Source: an uncultured Pelagibacteraceae bacterium
Lineage (GTDB): Bacteria > Pseudomonadota > Alphaproteobacteria > Pelagibacterales > Pelagibacteraceae
Length of the DNA: 64,000 nucleotides
NCBI GenBank assembly: GCA_902583455.1
Contig: CACHVY010000001.1
Location: 1-64,000, forward strand
Direction of reading: 5' to 3'
Below, piece by piece: positions 28,290 through 37,406 of the stretch; the first letter of the stretch is position 1, and each line of letters starts with the position of its first letter. The notes beneath the pieces are model-generated. The model did no database searches and was not told where the DNA came from. It saw nothing but the letters and a program-made list of their open reading frames with translations. The translations under genes were made by a program, and so were the position numbers.

Positions 28290-28370
28290 TTTAAAAATTT
28301 TTCTTTTTTTTAAGTTTTGACGTAAAGCCCTTTCAAGATCAAGCTTTGAGGGCTTTCTTTTATTATTCAT
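28290..28370 (-). CDS. small ORF, 26 aa (MNNKRKPSKLDLERALRQNLKKKKNF)
   Basis: Fits between the 69-aa ORF (5-nt gap) and dcd (16-nt gap), same strand; not in the ORF track. Confidence 0.5.
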
Positions 28371-28375
28371 TCTTG

Positions 28376-28585
28376 TTATTTTTTTTCAGGATTTGTTAAA
28401 TGTTCTAATGTGACTACTTGATCAATAGGAATTGTTTCTTCCCCTTTTTTATTTAAACCAGACTTAAGTTGTTTTTTTGCTCTTTTCTCAGCAAGCTTTT
28501 TTTCTCTTTTAGCTTGCTTCTCCATAGCCTTAGCGCCTCGAGTAGATTTATAATCGTAGTGAATTCCCATAAATTTTCTTAACAA
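28376..28585 (-). CDS. conserved hypothetical basic protein (start may be Met at 28570)
   Basis: Lys/Arg-rich ORF MGIHYDYKSTRGAKAMEKQAKREKKLAEKRAKKQ, operon-like position. Confidence 0.65.
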   Translation of the reverse strand: MLRKFMGIHYDYKSTRGAKAMEKQAKREKKLAEKRAKKQLKSGLNKKGEETIPIDQVVTLEHLTNPEKK

Positions 28586-28668
28586 AATTATACTTATATT
28601 AAAAAAAAAAAATAAGGCAATAATTTGAAAAAATTAATTTTATACAGTAGATTTATCATTTCTTAAAA

Positions 28669-28744
28669 GCCCCTTTAACTCAGGTAGTAGAGTATTTCCA
28701 TGGTAAGGAAAAAGTCGTCCGTGCAAGTCGGGCAAGGGGCACCA
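28669..28744 (+). tRNA. tRNA-Thr (anticodon GGT), CCA encoded
   Basis: gcccctt ta actc aggtagta gagt ... tttcc ATGGTAA ggaaa ... aaggggc A CCA. Confidence 0.88.
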
Positions 28745-28750
28745 ATTATT

Positions 28751-29467
28751 TTATTTATACAATTTCTTTTTTAAAAAAATGCTAATTATTACTATGAACA
28801 AGAAAGCTATAAGAGGTAAATATATATCTTTAGAAAAAATTATTTCAAAAAATGAGGGTGGAGTGGTATTAGCGTTAATAATTTTTTCAAGACCACTGCC
28901 AATTGAAACCATAATAAACAATTGAGGTATCATCCCAATTAAAGTTCCAAAAAAATAATTTTTTATTTTAATATTAAATATTACAGGAAGTGTATTGGCT
29001 ATAAAAAAAGGTATTCCTCCAATAAATCTATAAACCAAAAAATATAAAAATTCATTTTTATTAAATAACTCTTTTAAGAAAACCATTCGACTGCCAAGTT
29101 TTTGGTGAACCAAATCTTTAAAAAAAAAAATAGTAATTAAATATAGTAATAAAGAACCAATAGATAAAGATATAGCAATTAGGATTGTGCCCATCCATTT
29201 TCCAAATATGAAACCTGATGCTAGAGCGACTGGTGAACCAAATCCCAGTAGCAAAACCCAGATAACTACAAAGAAAAAAAAAGTTATGATTAATGTAAAG
29301 TAATTCTTATTTTTTAGATTTGAAAAGTAGTCAACATTGTTTTTTATAAACTCATAACTTGATACTTCTTGCAAAGAAAATTTGCTAAAAAAATAATATA
29401 AGAATGAGGATATCAAAATTATATAAGAAATACCTAAATAAATTTTTAATTTTTTTGTATTTTCCAT
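28751..29467 (-). CDS. TVP38/TMEM64 family membrane protein (VTT domain)
   Basis: GSPVALASGFIFGKWMGTIL; FLVYRFIGGIPFFIANTLPVIFNI. Confidence 0.85.
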   Translation of the reverse strand: MENTKKLKIYLGISYIILISSFLYYFFSKFSLQEVSSYEFIKNNVDYFSNLKNKNYFTLIITFFFFVVIWVLLLGFGSPVALASGFIFGKWMGTILIAISLSIGSLLLYLITIFFFKDLVHQKLGSRMVFLKELFNKNEFLYFLVYRFIGGIPFFIANTLPVIFNIKIKNYFFGTLIGMIPQLFIMVSIGSGLEKIINANTTPPSFFEIIFSKDIYLPLIAFLFIVIISIFLKKKLYK

Positions 29468-29552
29468 ATGTTGAAGTATTATAAAAATTTTCTGTACTTA
29501 TACATATATATTTTCTATAACTACCCGAAATTTTAATATTTAAACATTACCT

Positions 29553-29687
29553 ATGAAAAGAACATATCAACCAAGCAGACTTGTTAGAAAAAGGCGACAT
29601 GGCTTCAGATCTAAAATGAAAACAAAAGGTGGGAGAAAACTACTGTCAAGGAGAAGGAAAAAAGGTAGAAAAAAACTAACCGTATAA
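29553..29687 (+). CDS. rpmH: 50S ribosomal protein L34
   Basis: [44 protein letters not shown] read directly; below the ORF-track length cutoff. Confidence 0.97.
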   Translation: MKRTYQPSRLVRKRRHGFRSKMKTKGGRKLLSRRRKKGRKKLTV

Positions 29688-30028
29688 TGGGTATTAAAAT
29701 TTTAAGTCTTTCTAAGAACGAAGATTTCAAAAAAATTTTGACTGGTAAGAAAATAAATAATTATTATTCTACAATTTTTTTTAAAAAATTAACAAATAAA
29801 AATAGTAATAGATTAAATTTAAGTATTATTACTAAAAGAAAACTTGGAAAAGCAGTTCAAAGAAATAAAATTAAAAGAAGATTGAAAAATATAATAAATT
29901 ATATTCTAAAAACTATCAAAATAAATTTAAAATATTCGTACTTAATTATTGCTAAAAAAAATGTTTTAGATAGTAAGTACAGTGATATTAAAGAAACAAT
30001 GCTTGTAAATTTTAAAAAAATTTTATGA
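29687..30028 (+). CDS. rnpA: ribonuclease P protein component
   Basis: KLGKAVQRNKIKRRLKNI; directly after rpmH. Confidence 0.92.
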   Translation: MGIKILSLSKNEDFKKILTGKKINNYYSTIFFKKLTNKNSNRLNLSIITKRKLGKAVQRNKIKRRLKNIINYILKTIKINLKYSYLIIAKKNVLDSKYSDIKETMLVNFKKIL

Positions 30029-30267
30029 TTAAGTTTATTAATATAATACTAATAAAAATTATTGGAATTTATCAATATTTAATTTCCCCATTGTTGGGTA
30101 ACCACTGTAGATATTTTCCATCTTGCTCGGATTACTTTATTGATTGTTTAAAAACCTACGGGCCTTTGAAAGGATCTATTAAAGGCTTTCTTAGACTAAT
30201 AACTTGTCATCCAATTAAATTTTTAGGTGGTGGAGAAGGTTACAGACCTTTAAAAAACAAAAAATAA
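30025..30267 (+). CDS. yidD: membrane protein insertion efficiency factor YidD
   Basis: YQYLISPLLGNHCRYFPSCSDY...GFLRLITCHP. Confidence 0.95.
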   Translation: MIKFINIILIKIIGIYQYLISPLLGNHCRYFPSCSDYFIDCLKTYGPLKGSIKGFLRLITCHPIKFLGGGEGYRPLKNKK

Positions 30268-30269
30268 TT

Positions 30270-31946
30270 ATGGATACAAAAAATATAATTGCTGCTATAT
30301 CGCTTAGTTTAGCTATCATAGTGATGTGGAGCTTATTTTTTCAACCATCACCGGAAGAAATAAAAAAAAGAAAAGAAAATGAAAAAATTGTTGAGAGTAG
30401 TGATGCTCCAAATATAGACACTACTGAAAAAATTACCAATCTCTCTAGAGAAGAAGCATTAAAATTGGATGACAGATTTTATTTCGAAAATGAGAGTATT
30501 AAGGGTTCAATTTCATTAAAGGGTGCAACTATAGATGATTTAATTTTCAAAAAATATAAAACCCAACTTGACTCTGATCAATTCGTAACTTTATTAAATC
30601 CAAAATCAACTTCAAAGGGCTATTATATTGAGTCTGGTTGGGTATCTAACAATAAAAACATAGATATTCCTAATAATAAAACAGTTTGGGAAATTAAAGG
30701 TAATTCAAAACTTACACCAAATGATGATGTGAGTCTTATCTGGAAAAATAATCAGGGATTAACTTTTGAGAAGACTATAAAAATTGATAATCAATATTTA
30801 TTTACCATAGAACAAAAAATTAGAAATAGTTCAGATAAGATTTATAGTTTTTACCCATATGCACAAATTATTAGAACTAAAATTCCAGACATTATAGACT
30901 TTTTTATTCTTCATGAGGGTCCTCTCGGAGTTTTAGATGATCAACTGATCGAAAAAGATTACAAAGATATCTTAGACAAAGAATATTCAAAAAATGCTAG
31001 TAATGGATTTTTAGGAATAACTGATAAATATTGGTTAACAAGTATAATTCCACAAAAAAATAAAAAATTCAGAGCCAACTTTGAATATAATGAAAAATTC
31101 AAAGTTAACTACATAGAAACAGAATCCTATGACTCTAAACCAAATGCCCAAATTAGTAATCTTGTTAATGTGGTTGTTGCAGCAAAAGAAGTAAATGTTA
31201 TTGATGGTTACAATGAAAGTTTAGGTCTTAAAAAGTTCGATCTTGTAATTGATTGGGGATGGTTTTATTGGATAGTAAAACCTCTATTTTTTTTAAATGA
31301 TTATTTCTTCAAACTCGCAGGTAATTATGGAATTGCAATAATACTAATAACTGTCTGTTTAAGATTAGCATTTTTTCCATTAAATAATTATGCTTTTAAA
31401 TCAATGAGCCGTATGAAGTTAGTTCAACCTGAGATGGCTCGTCTAAAAGAAATTCATAAAGAAGATAAAATGAAATTACAACAAGCAATGATGCAACTAT
31501 ATAAAAAAGAAGGCATTAACCCAGTATCAGGCTGTTTGCCAATTTTGATTTCTATACCCTTCTTCTTTGCAATTTACAAAATGTTATTTGTAACAATTGA
31601 AATGAGACATCAGCCATTTTTTGGATGGATAAAAGATTTGTCTGAAAAGGACCCAACTTCAATTTTTAATCTATTTGGTTTAATTCCGTGGGATCCACCA
31701 TCTTTCATGATTATTGGAGCTCTTCCTGTAATGATGGGTTTTACAATGTGGCTGCAGCAGAAACTAAATCCAGCCCCTCAGGATGAAATACAAAAAAAAA
31801 TTTTTATGTTCTTTCCATTATTTTTAACAATAATTTTAGCTCCTTTTCCATCAGGACTTGTGCTGTATTGGACCGCAAACAATATTCTTACTATGGCCCA
31901 ACAGTATGTAATTATGAAAAGAACTACTGTTAAAACCGCTTCTTAA
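30270..31946 (+). CDS. yidC: membrane protein insertase
   Basis: 60KD inner-membrane protein pattern; NYGIAIILITVCLRLAFFPL; YKKEGINPVSGCLPILISIPFFFAIYKML. Confidence 0.96.
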   Translation: MDTKNIIAAISLSLAIIVMWSLFFQPSPEEIKKRKENEKIVESSDAPNIDTTEKITNLSREEALKLDDRFYFENESIKGSISLKGATIDDLIFKKYKTQLDSDQFVTLLNPKSTSKGYYIESGWVSNNKNIDIPNNKTVWEIKGNSKLTPNDDVSLIWKNNQGLTFEKTIKIDNQYLFTIEQKIRNSSDKIYSFYPYAQIIRTKIPDIIDFFILHEGPLGVLDDQLIEKDYKDILDKEYSKNASNGFLGITDKYWLTSIIPQKNKKFRANFEYNEKFKVNYIETESYDSKPNAQISNLVNVVVAAKEVNVIDGYNESLGLKKFDLVIDWGWFYWIVKPLFFLNDYFFKLAGNYGIAIILITVCLRLAFFPLNNYAFKSMSRMKLVQPEMARLKEIHKEDKMKLQQAMMQLYKKEGINPVSGCLPILISIPFFFAIYKMLFVTIEMRHQPFFGWIKDLSEKDPTSIFNLFGLIPWDPPSFMIIGALPVMMGFTMWLQQKLNPAPQDEIQKKIFMFFPLFLTIILAPFPSGLVLYWTANNILTMAQQYVIMKRTTVKTAS

Positions 31947-32795
31947 ATGGAACTAGAGAAAATTTTACCTAAAGATGGTCCACCTATTGAGGAAGTTCAC
32001 AAATACGTTCAGAAATATAAAAATGAATTGATAGTAATAAAATATGGCGGCAACGTATTTATTGACAGAGAAATTTTTAATAATTTTATATCAGATTTAA
32101 AAATATTAAACGAGTTAGGGCTTTCTGTTATTGTGGTACATGGTGGAGGTCCTAGAATAAAAAGAGAATTAGAGAAATCAAACATCAAATCTAAGTTTAT
32201 AAGAGGTCTAAGAGTAACCGACAAGAAAATCATAAATACTGTAGAGAATGTTCTTATAGACTTTAATAATGATATTGTTAAATCATTAGAAGAAAAAGGG
32301 ACAAAAGGAGTTTCAATTAATACAAAAAATAATAATGTTATTCATGTTGATCCAGAGTCAAGTGAATTGGGCTTCGTGGGTGTGCCAAAAAAAATTGACG
32401 CTGATGTTATAAATAAAATATTAAATGAAAATCTTATTCCTGTTGTTTCTCCTTTAGGATTAGGAAAAGATCTGCAGACGTATAATATAAACGGAGACAC
32501 TGCTGCAGGAGCAATAGCTAAATCGCTCAAATCAAGAAGATTGCTTTTAATGACTAATGTAGAAGGGGTTTTAGACAAAAATAAAAGGCTAATACAAGAA
32601 GTTTCCTCTTCCAAAATTTTAGAGATGATCAAAGATGAAACAATAACTGAGGGAATGATACCAAAGATAAATACATGTTTAGATGCTATTAATAACGGAG
32701 TAACGGCTGTTGCAATAATTGATGGTAGAAAAAAACATTCAATATTATTTGAAATTTTTTCAGATAAAGGATCAGGAACTTTAATCAGAAAATGA
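31947..32795 (+). CDS. argB: acetylglutamate kinase
   Basis: VIKYGGN, VVHGGGPRI, NINGDTAAGAIA. Confidence 0.95.
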   Translation: MELEKILPKDGPPIEEVHKYVQKYKNELIVIKYGGNVFIDREIFNNFISDLKILNELGLSVIVVHGGGPRIKRELEKSNIKSKFIRGLRVTDKKIINTVENVLIDFNNDIVKSLEEKGTKGVSINTKNNNVIHVDPESSELGFVGVPKKIDADVINKILNENLIPVVSPLGLGKDLQTYNINGDTAAGAIAKSLKSRRLLLMTNVEGVLDKNKRLIQEVSSSKILEMIKDETITEGMIPKINTCLDAINNGVTAVAIIDGRKKHSILFEIFSDKGSGTLIRK

Positions 32796-33484
32796 AAAAT
32801 TTAAAAAAAATGAAATATCTATTATTAGATCTTGATGGTGTATGTTACGGTAAACATAACAATTATTCATTAGAAAAAGTATTTGGCCAAGTATCCAATC
32901 GTATGACACAATTTATTTCGGAAAGACTTAAAATAAATCGAGACGAAGCTAAAAAATTACAAACTGATTATTTTTATAAGTATAACACAAGTTTAAATGG
33001 GCTAATGATACATCATGACATACCGCCTCAAGAATTTTTGAAATATGTACACACAATCGATCTCTCTTTTATGAAAGAAGATAAAATTATGAGAGATGAA
33101 TTGATTAATTTAGATATGGAGAAGTTTATTTTCACTAACGGGAGTGCTGAACACGCTGAAAATATATTATCACACCTTGGAGTTTATGATCTTTTTGGAA
33201 GAGATAAAGTGTTCGATATTCAAGATGCTGGATATGTCCCAAAACCTGAGGCAAAGACTTTTGATCTAATGCTCAAAAAATTTAAGATAAATCCAAAAGA
33301 AACGATCTATATTGAAGATATTGCAAAAAATTTGGGTATTGGTCACGAAAGAGGATGCTATACAGTTTGGCTAATTAATGATGAGCATTTTGGCAAGATA
33401 GACTCTAATAAAGATTATATTTCTCATAAAATAGAAAATCTGTCTTTATTTCTTAAAGAAATAAGGATATTAAAAAACAAGTAA
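32792..33484 (+). CDS. HAD-family hydrolase (pyrimidine 5'-nucleotidase-like)
   Basis: LLLDLDGVCYG, FIFTNGSAEH, YIEDIAKNLGIGHERG. Confidence 0.85.
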   Translation: MKNLKKMKYLLLDLDGVCYGKHNNYSLEKVFGQVSNRMTQFISERLKINRDEAKKLQTDYFYKYNTSLNGLMIHHDIPPQEFLKYVHTIDLSFMKEDKIMRDELINLDMEKFIFTNGSAEHAENILSHLGVYDLFGRDKVFDIQDAGYVPKPEAKTFDLMLKKFKINPKETIYIEDIAKNLGIGHERGCYTVWLINDEHFGKIDSNKDYISHKIENLSLFLKEIRILKNK

Positions 33485-33487
33485 ATT

Positions 33488-34315
33488 ATGTCTTTAGAAA
33501 AAATTATTAATGATGCCTGGGAAATTAAGGATAAAATTAGCCCTAGCTCAGATCCAAAGCTTAAAGATGCAATTAATCAAATAATTGCGGACTTGGATAG
33601 CGGAAAAGTTAGAGCCGCTGAAAAAATAAATGGTCAATGGATTGCTCACCAACACATTAAGAAAGCAATAATGCTTAGTTTTAGAATATATCCAATGGAA
33701 AATTTAAATGGTCCTTATAGTAGTTGGTATGACAAAGCTCATTTGTTAAAAGGTAAAACTGCTGGTTGGTCTAAAGAGGATCATGAAAAAGCTGGCTTTA
33801 GAATGGTTCCTAATTCTCCAGTTAGAAAAGGATCTTTTGTCGGTAAAAATGCTGTGTTGATGCCCTGCTATGTAAACATAGGCGCATACATTGATGAGGG
33901 CACGATGATAGACACCTTCGCAAGAGCTGGCAGTTGTTGTCAAATTGGAAAAAATTGTCATATATCAGCAGGGTCTGGAGTTGGTGGAGTTTTGGAACCG
34001 GCTCAAGCATTGCCTACAATTATTGAAGATAACGTTTTTTTAGGTGCAATGTCCGAAGTAGTTGAAGGAGTGATCGTTGGTGAAGGATCAGTTTTGAGCA
34101 TGGGAATGTACATTGGTCAATCAACTAAAATTGTAGATCGGAAGTCAGGAAAAATATCTTATGGTAAAATACCTCCTTACTCAGTTGTTGTACCAGGAAC
34201 CTTACCAGATAAAAATAATTCATCAGCTGCATCGCTATACTGCGCAGTAATAATTAAACAAGTTGATGAAAAAACAAGATCTAAAACTTCGGTAAACGAT
34301 CTTTTAAGAGAATAA
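33488..34315 (+). CDS. dapD: 2,3,4,5-tetrahydropyridine-2,6-dicarboxylate N-succinyltransferase
   Basis: Hexapeptide-repeat protein; RKGSFVGKNAVLMPCYVNIGAYIDEGTMIDTFARAGSCCQIGKN. Confidence 0.95.
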   Translation: MSLEKIINDAWEIKDKISPSSDPKLKDAINQIIADLDSGKVRAAEKINGQWIAHQHIKKAIMLSFRIYPMENLNGPYSSWYDKAHLLKGKTAGWSKEDHEKAGFRMVPNSPVRKGSFVGKNAVLMPCYVNIGAYIDEGTMIDTFARAGSCCQIGKNCHISAGSGVGGVLEPAQALPTIIEDNVFLGAMSEVVEGVIVGEGSVLSMGMYIGQSTKIVDRKSGKISYGKIPPYSVVVPGTLPDKNNSSAASLYCAVIIKQVDEKTRSKTSVNDLLRE

Positions 34316-34317
34316 AA

Positions 34318-35475
34318 ATGCAAAAAATAAATGAGCTTGAGTTAGCTAAAGAGCTAATTAGATTTCCATCTATTACACCTATAGACGCAGGGGTGATGAG
34401 TTTTCTTGAAAAAAAATTAACAAAATTAGGTTTCAAAACTAAGATAATTACTTTTAAAGATAAAACACATAAACCCGTAAAAAATTTGTATGCAAGATTA
34501 GGAAATAAAGGTCCAAATTTTTGTTATGCTGGACATTTGGATGTTGTGCCTCCAGGTAATTTAAATGACTGGACTGTGAACCCGTTTAAACCAAAAGTTA
34601 AAAATGGTCATCTAATTGGCAGGGGCGCTAATGATATGAAAAGTTCAATTGCAGCTTTTGTATCTGCTGTAAGTATTTTTTTGACAAAAAGTAAAAATTT
34701 AAAAGGTTCAATAAGCTTTTTGATTACAGGGGATGAAGAAGGCGATGCGGTTAATGGAACAAAAAAGCTAGTAGATTATTTAAAAAATAAAAAAGAAAAA
34801 ATAAATTTTTGTTTAGTGGGAGAACCAACCAATCCTAATAAATTGGGTGAAATGGTTAAAATCGGTAGAAGGGGTAGTTTAACTGGAAAGTTAGTTATTA
34901 ATGGTGTTCAAGGGCATGTTGCATACCCACACCGAGCCAATAATCCATCTACAACTATAATAGAAATTTTAAAGAAATTAAAAGATATAAAATTTGATAG
35001 TGGTACAAAGAATTTTCAGCCAACTAATCTAGAAGTTACAAGTATAAATATAAATAACAATATAGATAATATTATTCCAGGTTCTGCGTGGGCCACTTTT
35101 AATATACGATTTAACAATAGACATACGTCAAAATCTTTAAAGAAAAAACTAAATACTATTTTTTCAAAGATATGTGGGAAGAAAAAATCTAGATATGAAA
35201 TTGAATATAAAGTATCTGGAGAGGCATTTTTATGTGAACCGAGTAGTTTTGTTTATAAAATTCAAAATATTATTAAAAATAATACAAAAATTAAACCGAA
35301 ACTATCAACATCGGGTGGTACATCTGATGCAAGATTTATAAGAAAGATATCGCCTTGCCTTGAGTTTGGTTTAGTTGGCAAAACTATGCATAAAATAGAT
35401 GAGGCAGTATCCTTAAAAGACTTAAAAAATTTAACTAAAATTTATGCAGAAATATTAGAAGAATACTTTAAGTGA
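34318..35475 (+). CDS. dapE: succinyl-diaminopimelate desuccinylase
   Basis: M20 peptidase; CYAGHLDVVPPG, GRGANDMKSSIAAFV, TGDEEGDAVNGT. Confidence 0.95.
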   Translation: MQKINELELAKELIRFPSITPIDAGVMSFLEKKLTKLGFKTKIITFKDKTHKPVKNLYARLGNKGPNFCYAGHLDVVPPGNLNDWTVNPFKPKVKNGHLIGRGANDMKSSIAAFVSAVSIFLTKSKNLKGSISFLITGDEEGDAVNGTKKLVDYLKNKKEKINFCLVGEPTNPNKLGEMVKIGRRGSLTGKLVINGVQGHVAYPHRANNPSTTIIEILKKLKDIKFDSGTKNFQPTNLEVTSININNNIDNIIPGSAWATFNIRFNNRHTSKSLKKKLNTIFSKICGKKKSRYEIEYKVSGEAFLCEPSSFVYKIQNIIKNNTKIKPKLSTSGGTSDARFIRKISPCLEFGLVGKTMHKIDEAVSLKDLKNLTKIYAEILEEYFK

Positions 35476-36395
35476 GTACTGCAATAGTAACATCCGATAC
35501 ATCAGAGGATCACATTACTGGTGATGGTCATCCAGAACAACCAAAAAGAGTTTCGGCAGTTGTTAGGAGATTAAAAAAGAGGAAAAATCTATTATGGGTT
35601 AAGTCAGAAAAGTTTGACCTAAAAATTTTAAAAAAAGTTCATGGGTCTGATTATGTTGATAGCATAGAAAATTCATTTCCGTCTAGCGGTTTAAAATTTT
35701 TAGATGGAGACACAATTATATCTCCCGGAAGTAAGAAGGCAACATACGATGCAGTAGGTTCTATAATTAAAGCAATAGATGGTGTAGAAAGCAAAAAATT
35801 TAATAATGTATTTTGTGCTGTAAGGCCTCCTGGGCATCACTGTGAAAAAAATAAAGCTATGGGTTTTTGTATTTTTAATAATGCAGCAATAGGGGCTCAA
35901 TATTTAATTGAAAAATATAATTACAATAAAGTATGTATCATAGATTTTGATGTTCATCATGGTAATGGCACCCAAGACATTTTTTACAATAATAAAAAAG
36001 TTTTATATATATCAACTCATCAGTACCCTTTTTATCCTGGAACCGGATCTGAGAATGAGAAGGGCAAGTTTAATAACATATTTAATATACCTTTGCCAGC
36101 TGGTACATCATCTGAAAATTATTTTGATGCATATAATCATGTGTTAAAAAAGTTAAATGAATTTAAACCTGAGTTTTTAATTTTTTCAGCAGGTTTCGAT
36201 GCACATCAGGATGATCCTCTTGCACAATTTAAACTAAAGTCGAAAGATTTTTATGAAATTACAAGAAGAACACTTCTTGCAACAAATAAATATAATAATA
36301 GAAAAGTAGTTTCGATCTTAGAAGGTGGTTACGATTTAAATGCTCTAGCAGAAAGTGCTGACGAGCATGTTAAAGCATTACAGCAAAATAAATAA
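35472..36395 (+). CDS. histone deacetylase / acetylpolyamine amidohydrolase family
   Basis: RPPGHHCEKNKAMGFCIFNN, DFDVHHGNGTQDIFY, FSAGFDAH. Confidence 0.92.
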   Translation: MSTAIVTSDTSEDHITGDGHPEQPKRVSAVVRRLKKRKNLLWVKSEKFDLKILKKVHGSDYVDSIENSFPSSGLKFLDGDTIISPGSKKATYDAVGSIIKAIDGVESKKFNNVFCAVRPPGHHCEKNKAMGFCIFNNAAIGAQYLIEKYNYNKVCIIDFDVHHGNGTQDIFYNNKKVLYISTHQYPFYPGTGSENEKGKFNNIFNIPLPAGTSSENYFDAYNHVLKKLNEFKPEFLIFSAGFDAHQDDPLAQFKLKSKDFYEITRRTLLATNKYNNRKVVSILEGGYDLNALAESADEHVKALQQNK

Positions 36396-36406
36396 AAAAT
36401 TTCATA

Positions 36407-36433
36407 TTGAAAATTTTAAAATAGTTACCATAT
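36407..36433 (+). promoter_or_regulatory. candidate heat-shock (sigma32-type) promoter
   Basis: TTGAAA - 15 nt - CCATAT upstream of hsp20. Confidence 0.5.
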
Positions 36434-36441
36434 AACTTTAA

Positions 36442-36489
36442 GTGTTGCCTAATGGGACACTAAATAACCTTGCTAACAAAGGAGGAAAA
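36442..36489 (+). promoter_or_regulatory. candidate ROSE-like RNA thermometer in the hsp20 5' UTR
   Basis: Hairpin GTGTTGCCTAATGGGACAC; then CCTTGCTAACAAAGGAGG in which CCTTG can pair with the SD and includes TTGCT. Confidence 0.4.
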
Positions 36490-36936
36490 ATGACAAGTAA
36501 GGATCTATCAATCTTTAATTCATTAAGACCATTTTCTGTTGGTTTTGATGATATGTTTGAGCAATTTGAAAACATGTTAGGAAATGGAAGTTTGACAACT
36601 CAATCAAATTATCCACCATATAACATTAGGAAAACTGGTAAAGACAGATACTCAATTGAGGTAGCTCTTGCGGGATTTAACAAAAAAGATGTTGAAGTAG
36701 AATATGAAGACAATCTTTTAACTGTAAGAACTAAGCAAGTTGAAAAATCTGATAATACTGTCGAAAATGGAGAGATTATACACAAAGGAATATCTCAAAG
36801 ACAATTTACTAGATCATTTAAAATTGCTGAAGACGTAAAAGTTGGTGAAGCTAATTTGAAAGACGGGCTATTAACTATTGAATGTGAAAAAATAGTTCCG
36901 GATTTTAAGAAAAAAAAATTAATTCAAATTAAATAA
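36490..36936 (+). CDS. Hsp20/alpha-crystallin small heat shock protein
   Basis: YPPYNIRKTGKDRYSIEVALAGFNKKDVEVEYEDNLLTV; AGGAGG SD before ATG 36490. Confidence 0.93.
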   Translation: MTSKDLSIFNSLRPFSVGFDDMFEQFENMLGNGSLTTQSNYPPYNIRKTGKDRYSIEVALAGFNKKDVEVEYEDNLLTVRTKQVEKSDNTVENGEIIHKGISQRQFTRSFKIAEDVKVGEANLKDGLLTIECEKIVPDFKKKKLIQIK

Positions 36937-36947
36937 CATAAACCTTG

Positions 36948-36970
36948 CTTGTGGGGTAAAGCCCCACAAG
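36948..36970. terminator. bidirectional intrinsic terminator between hsp20 and a lipoprotein gene
   Basis: CTTGTGGGG-TAAAG-CCCCACAAG perfect 9-bp stem between convergent genes. Confidence 0.8.
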
Positions 36971-37300
36971 TTAAAAACATCCTTTTGATGAATAACCTAC
37001 AATAAAATCACTTTCATCAATTTCAAAACTTCTTTGACATTTAATCCCGTATTTTTTTGAAATATATATAATTTTTCCTGAGCCAGGTGGTTCTCCATCA
37101 TTTGGCATAGTTAAATCTGGGTATCCAAATTCTGCAATCAACAAATCTTTTTTTTTATTTAGAAATTTCATTAAATACTTATCTTCTTTTTGAATAACTT
37201 CATCAGCTTTATTCTGTACCGTTTCGCAGGACGATAAAAGAATAAATAATAAGATCGAAAATATATTAATTATTTTTTTCATTAGATTGAATAATAGCAT
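36971..37300 (-). CDS. small lipoprotein, unknown function (start may be Met at 37282)
   Basis: Signal peptide with lipobox FILLSSC; GKIIYISKKYGIKCQRSFEID. Confidence 0.7.
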   Translation of the reverse strand: MLLFNLMKKIINIFSILLFILLSSCETVQNKADEVIQKEDKYLMKFLNKKKDLLIAEFGYPDLTMPNDGEPPGSGKIIYISKKYGIKCQRSFEIDESDFIVGYSSKGCF

Positions 37301-37406
37301 AGGAGAAATTATTAAAAATAAACTTATAGTTGAATATTGTGAATAAAGAATATTTTATTAAGGAATTATTTTATTAATCTGATAATTTTTTTTATCGGGA
37401 GGAATT

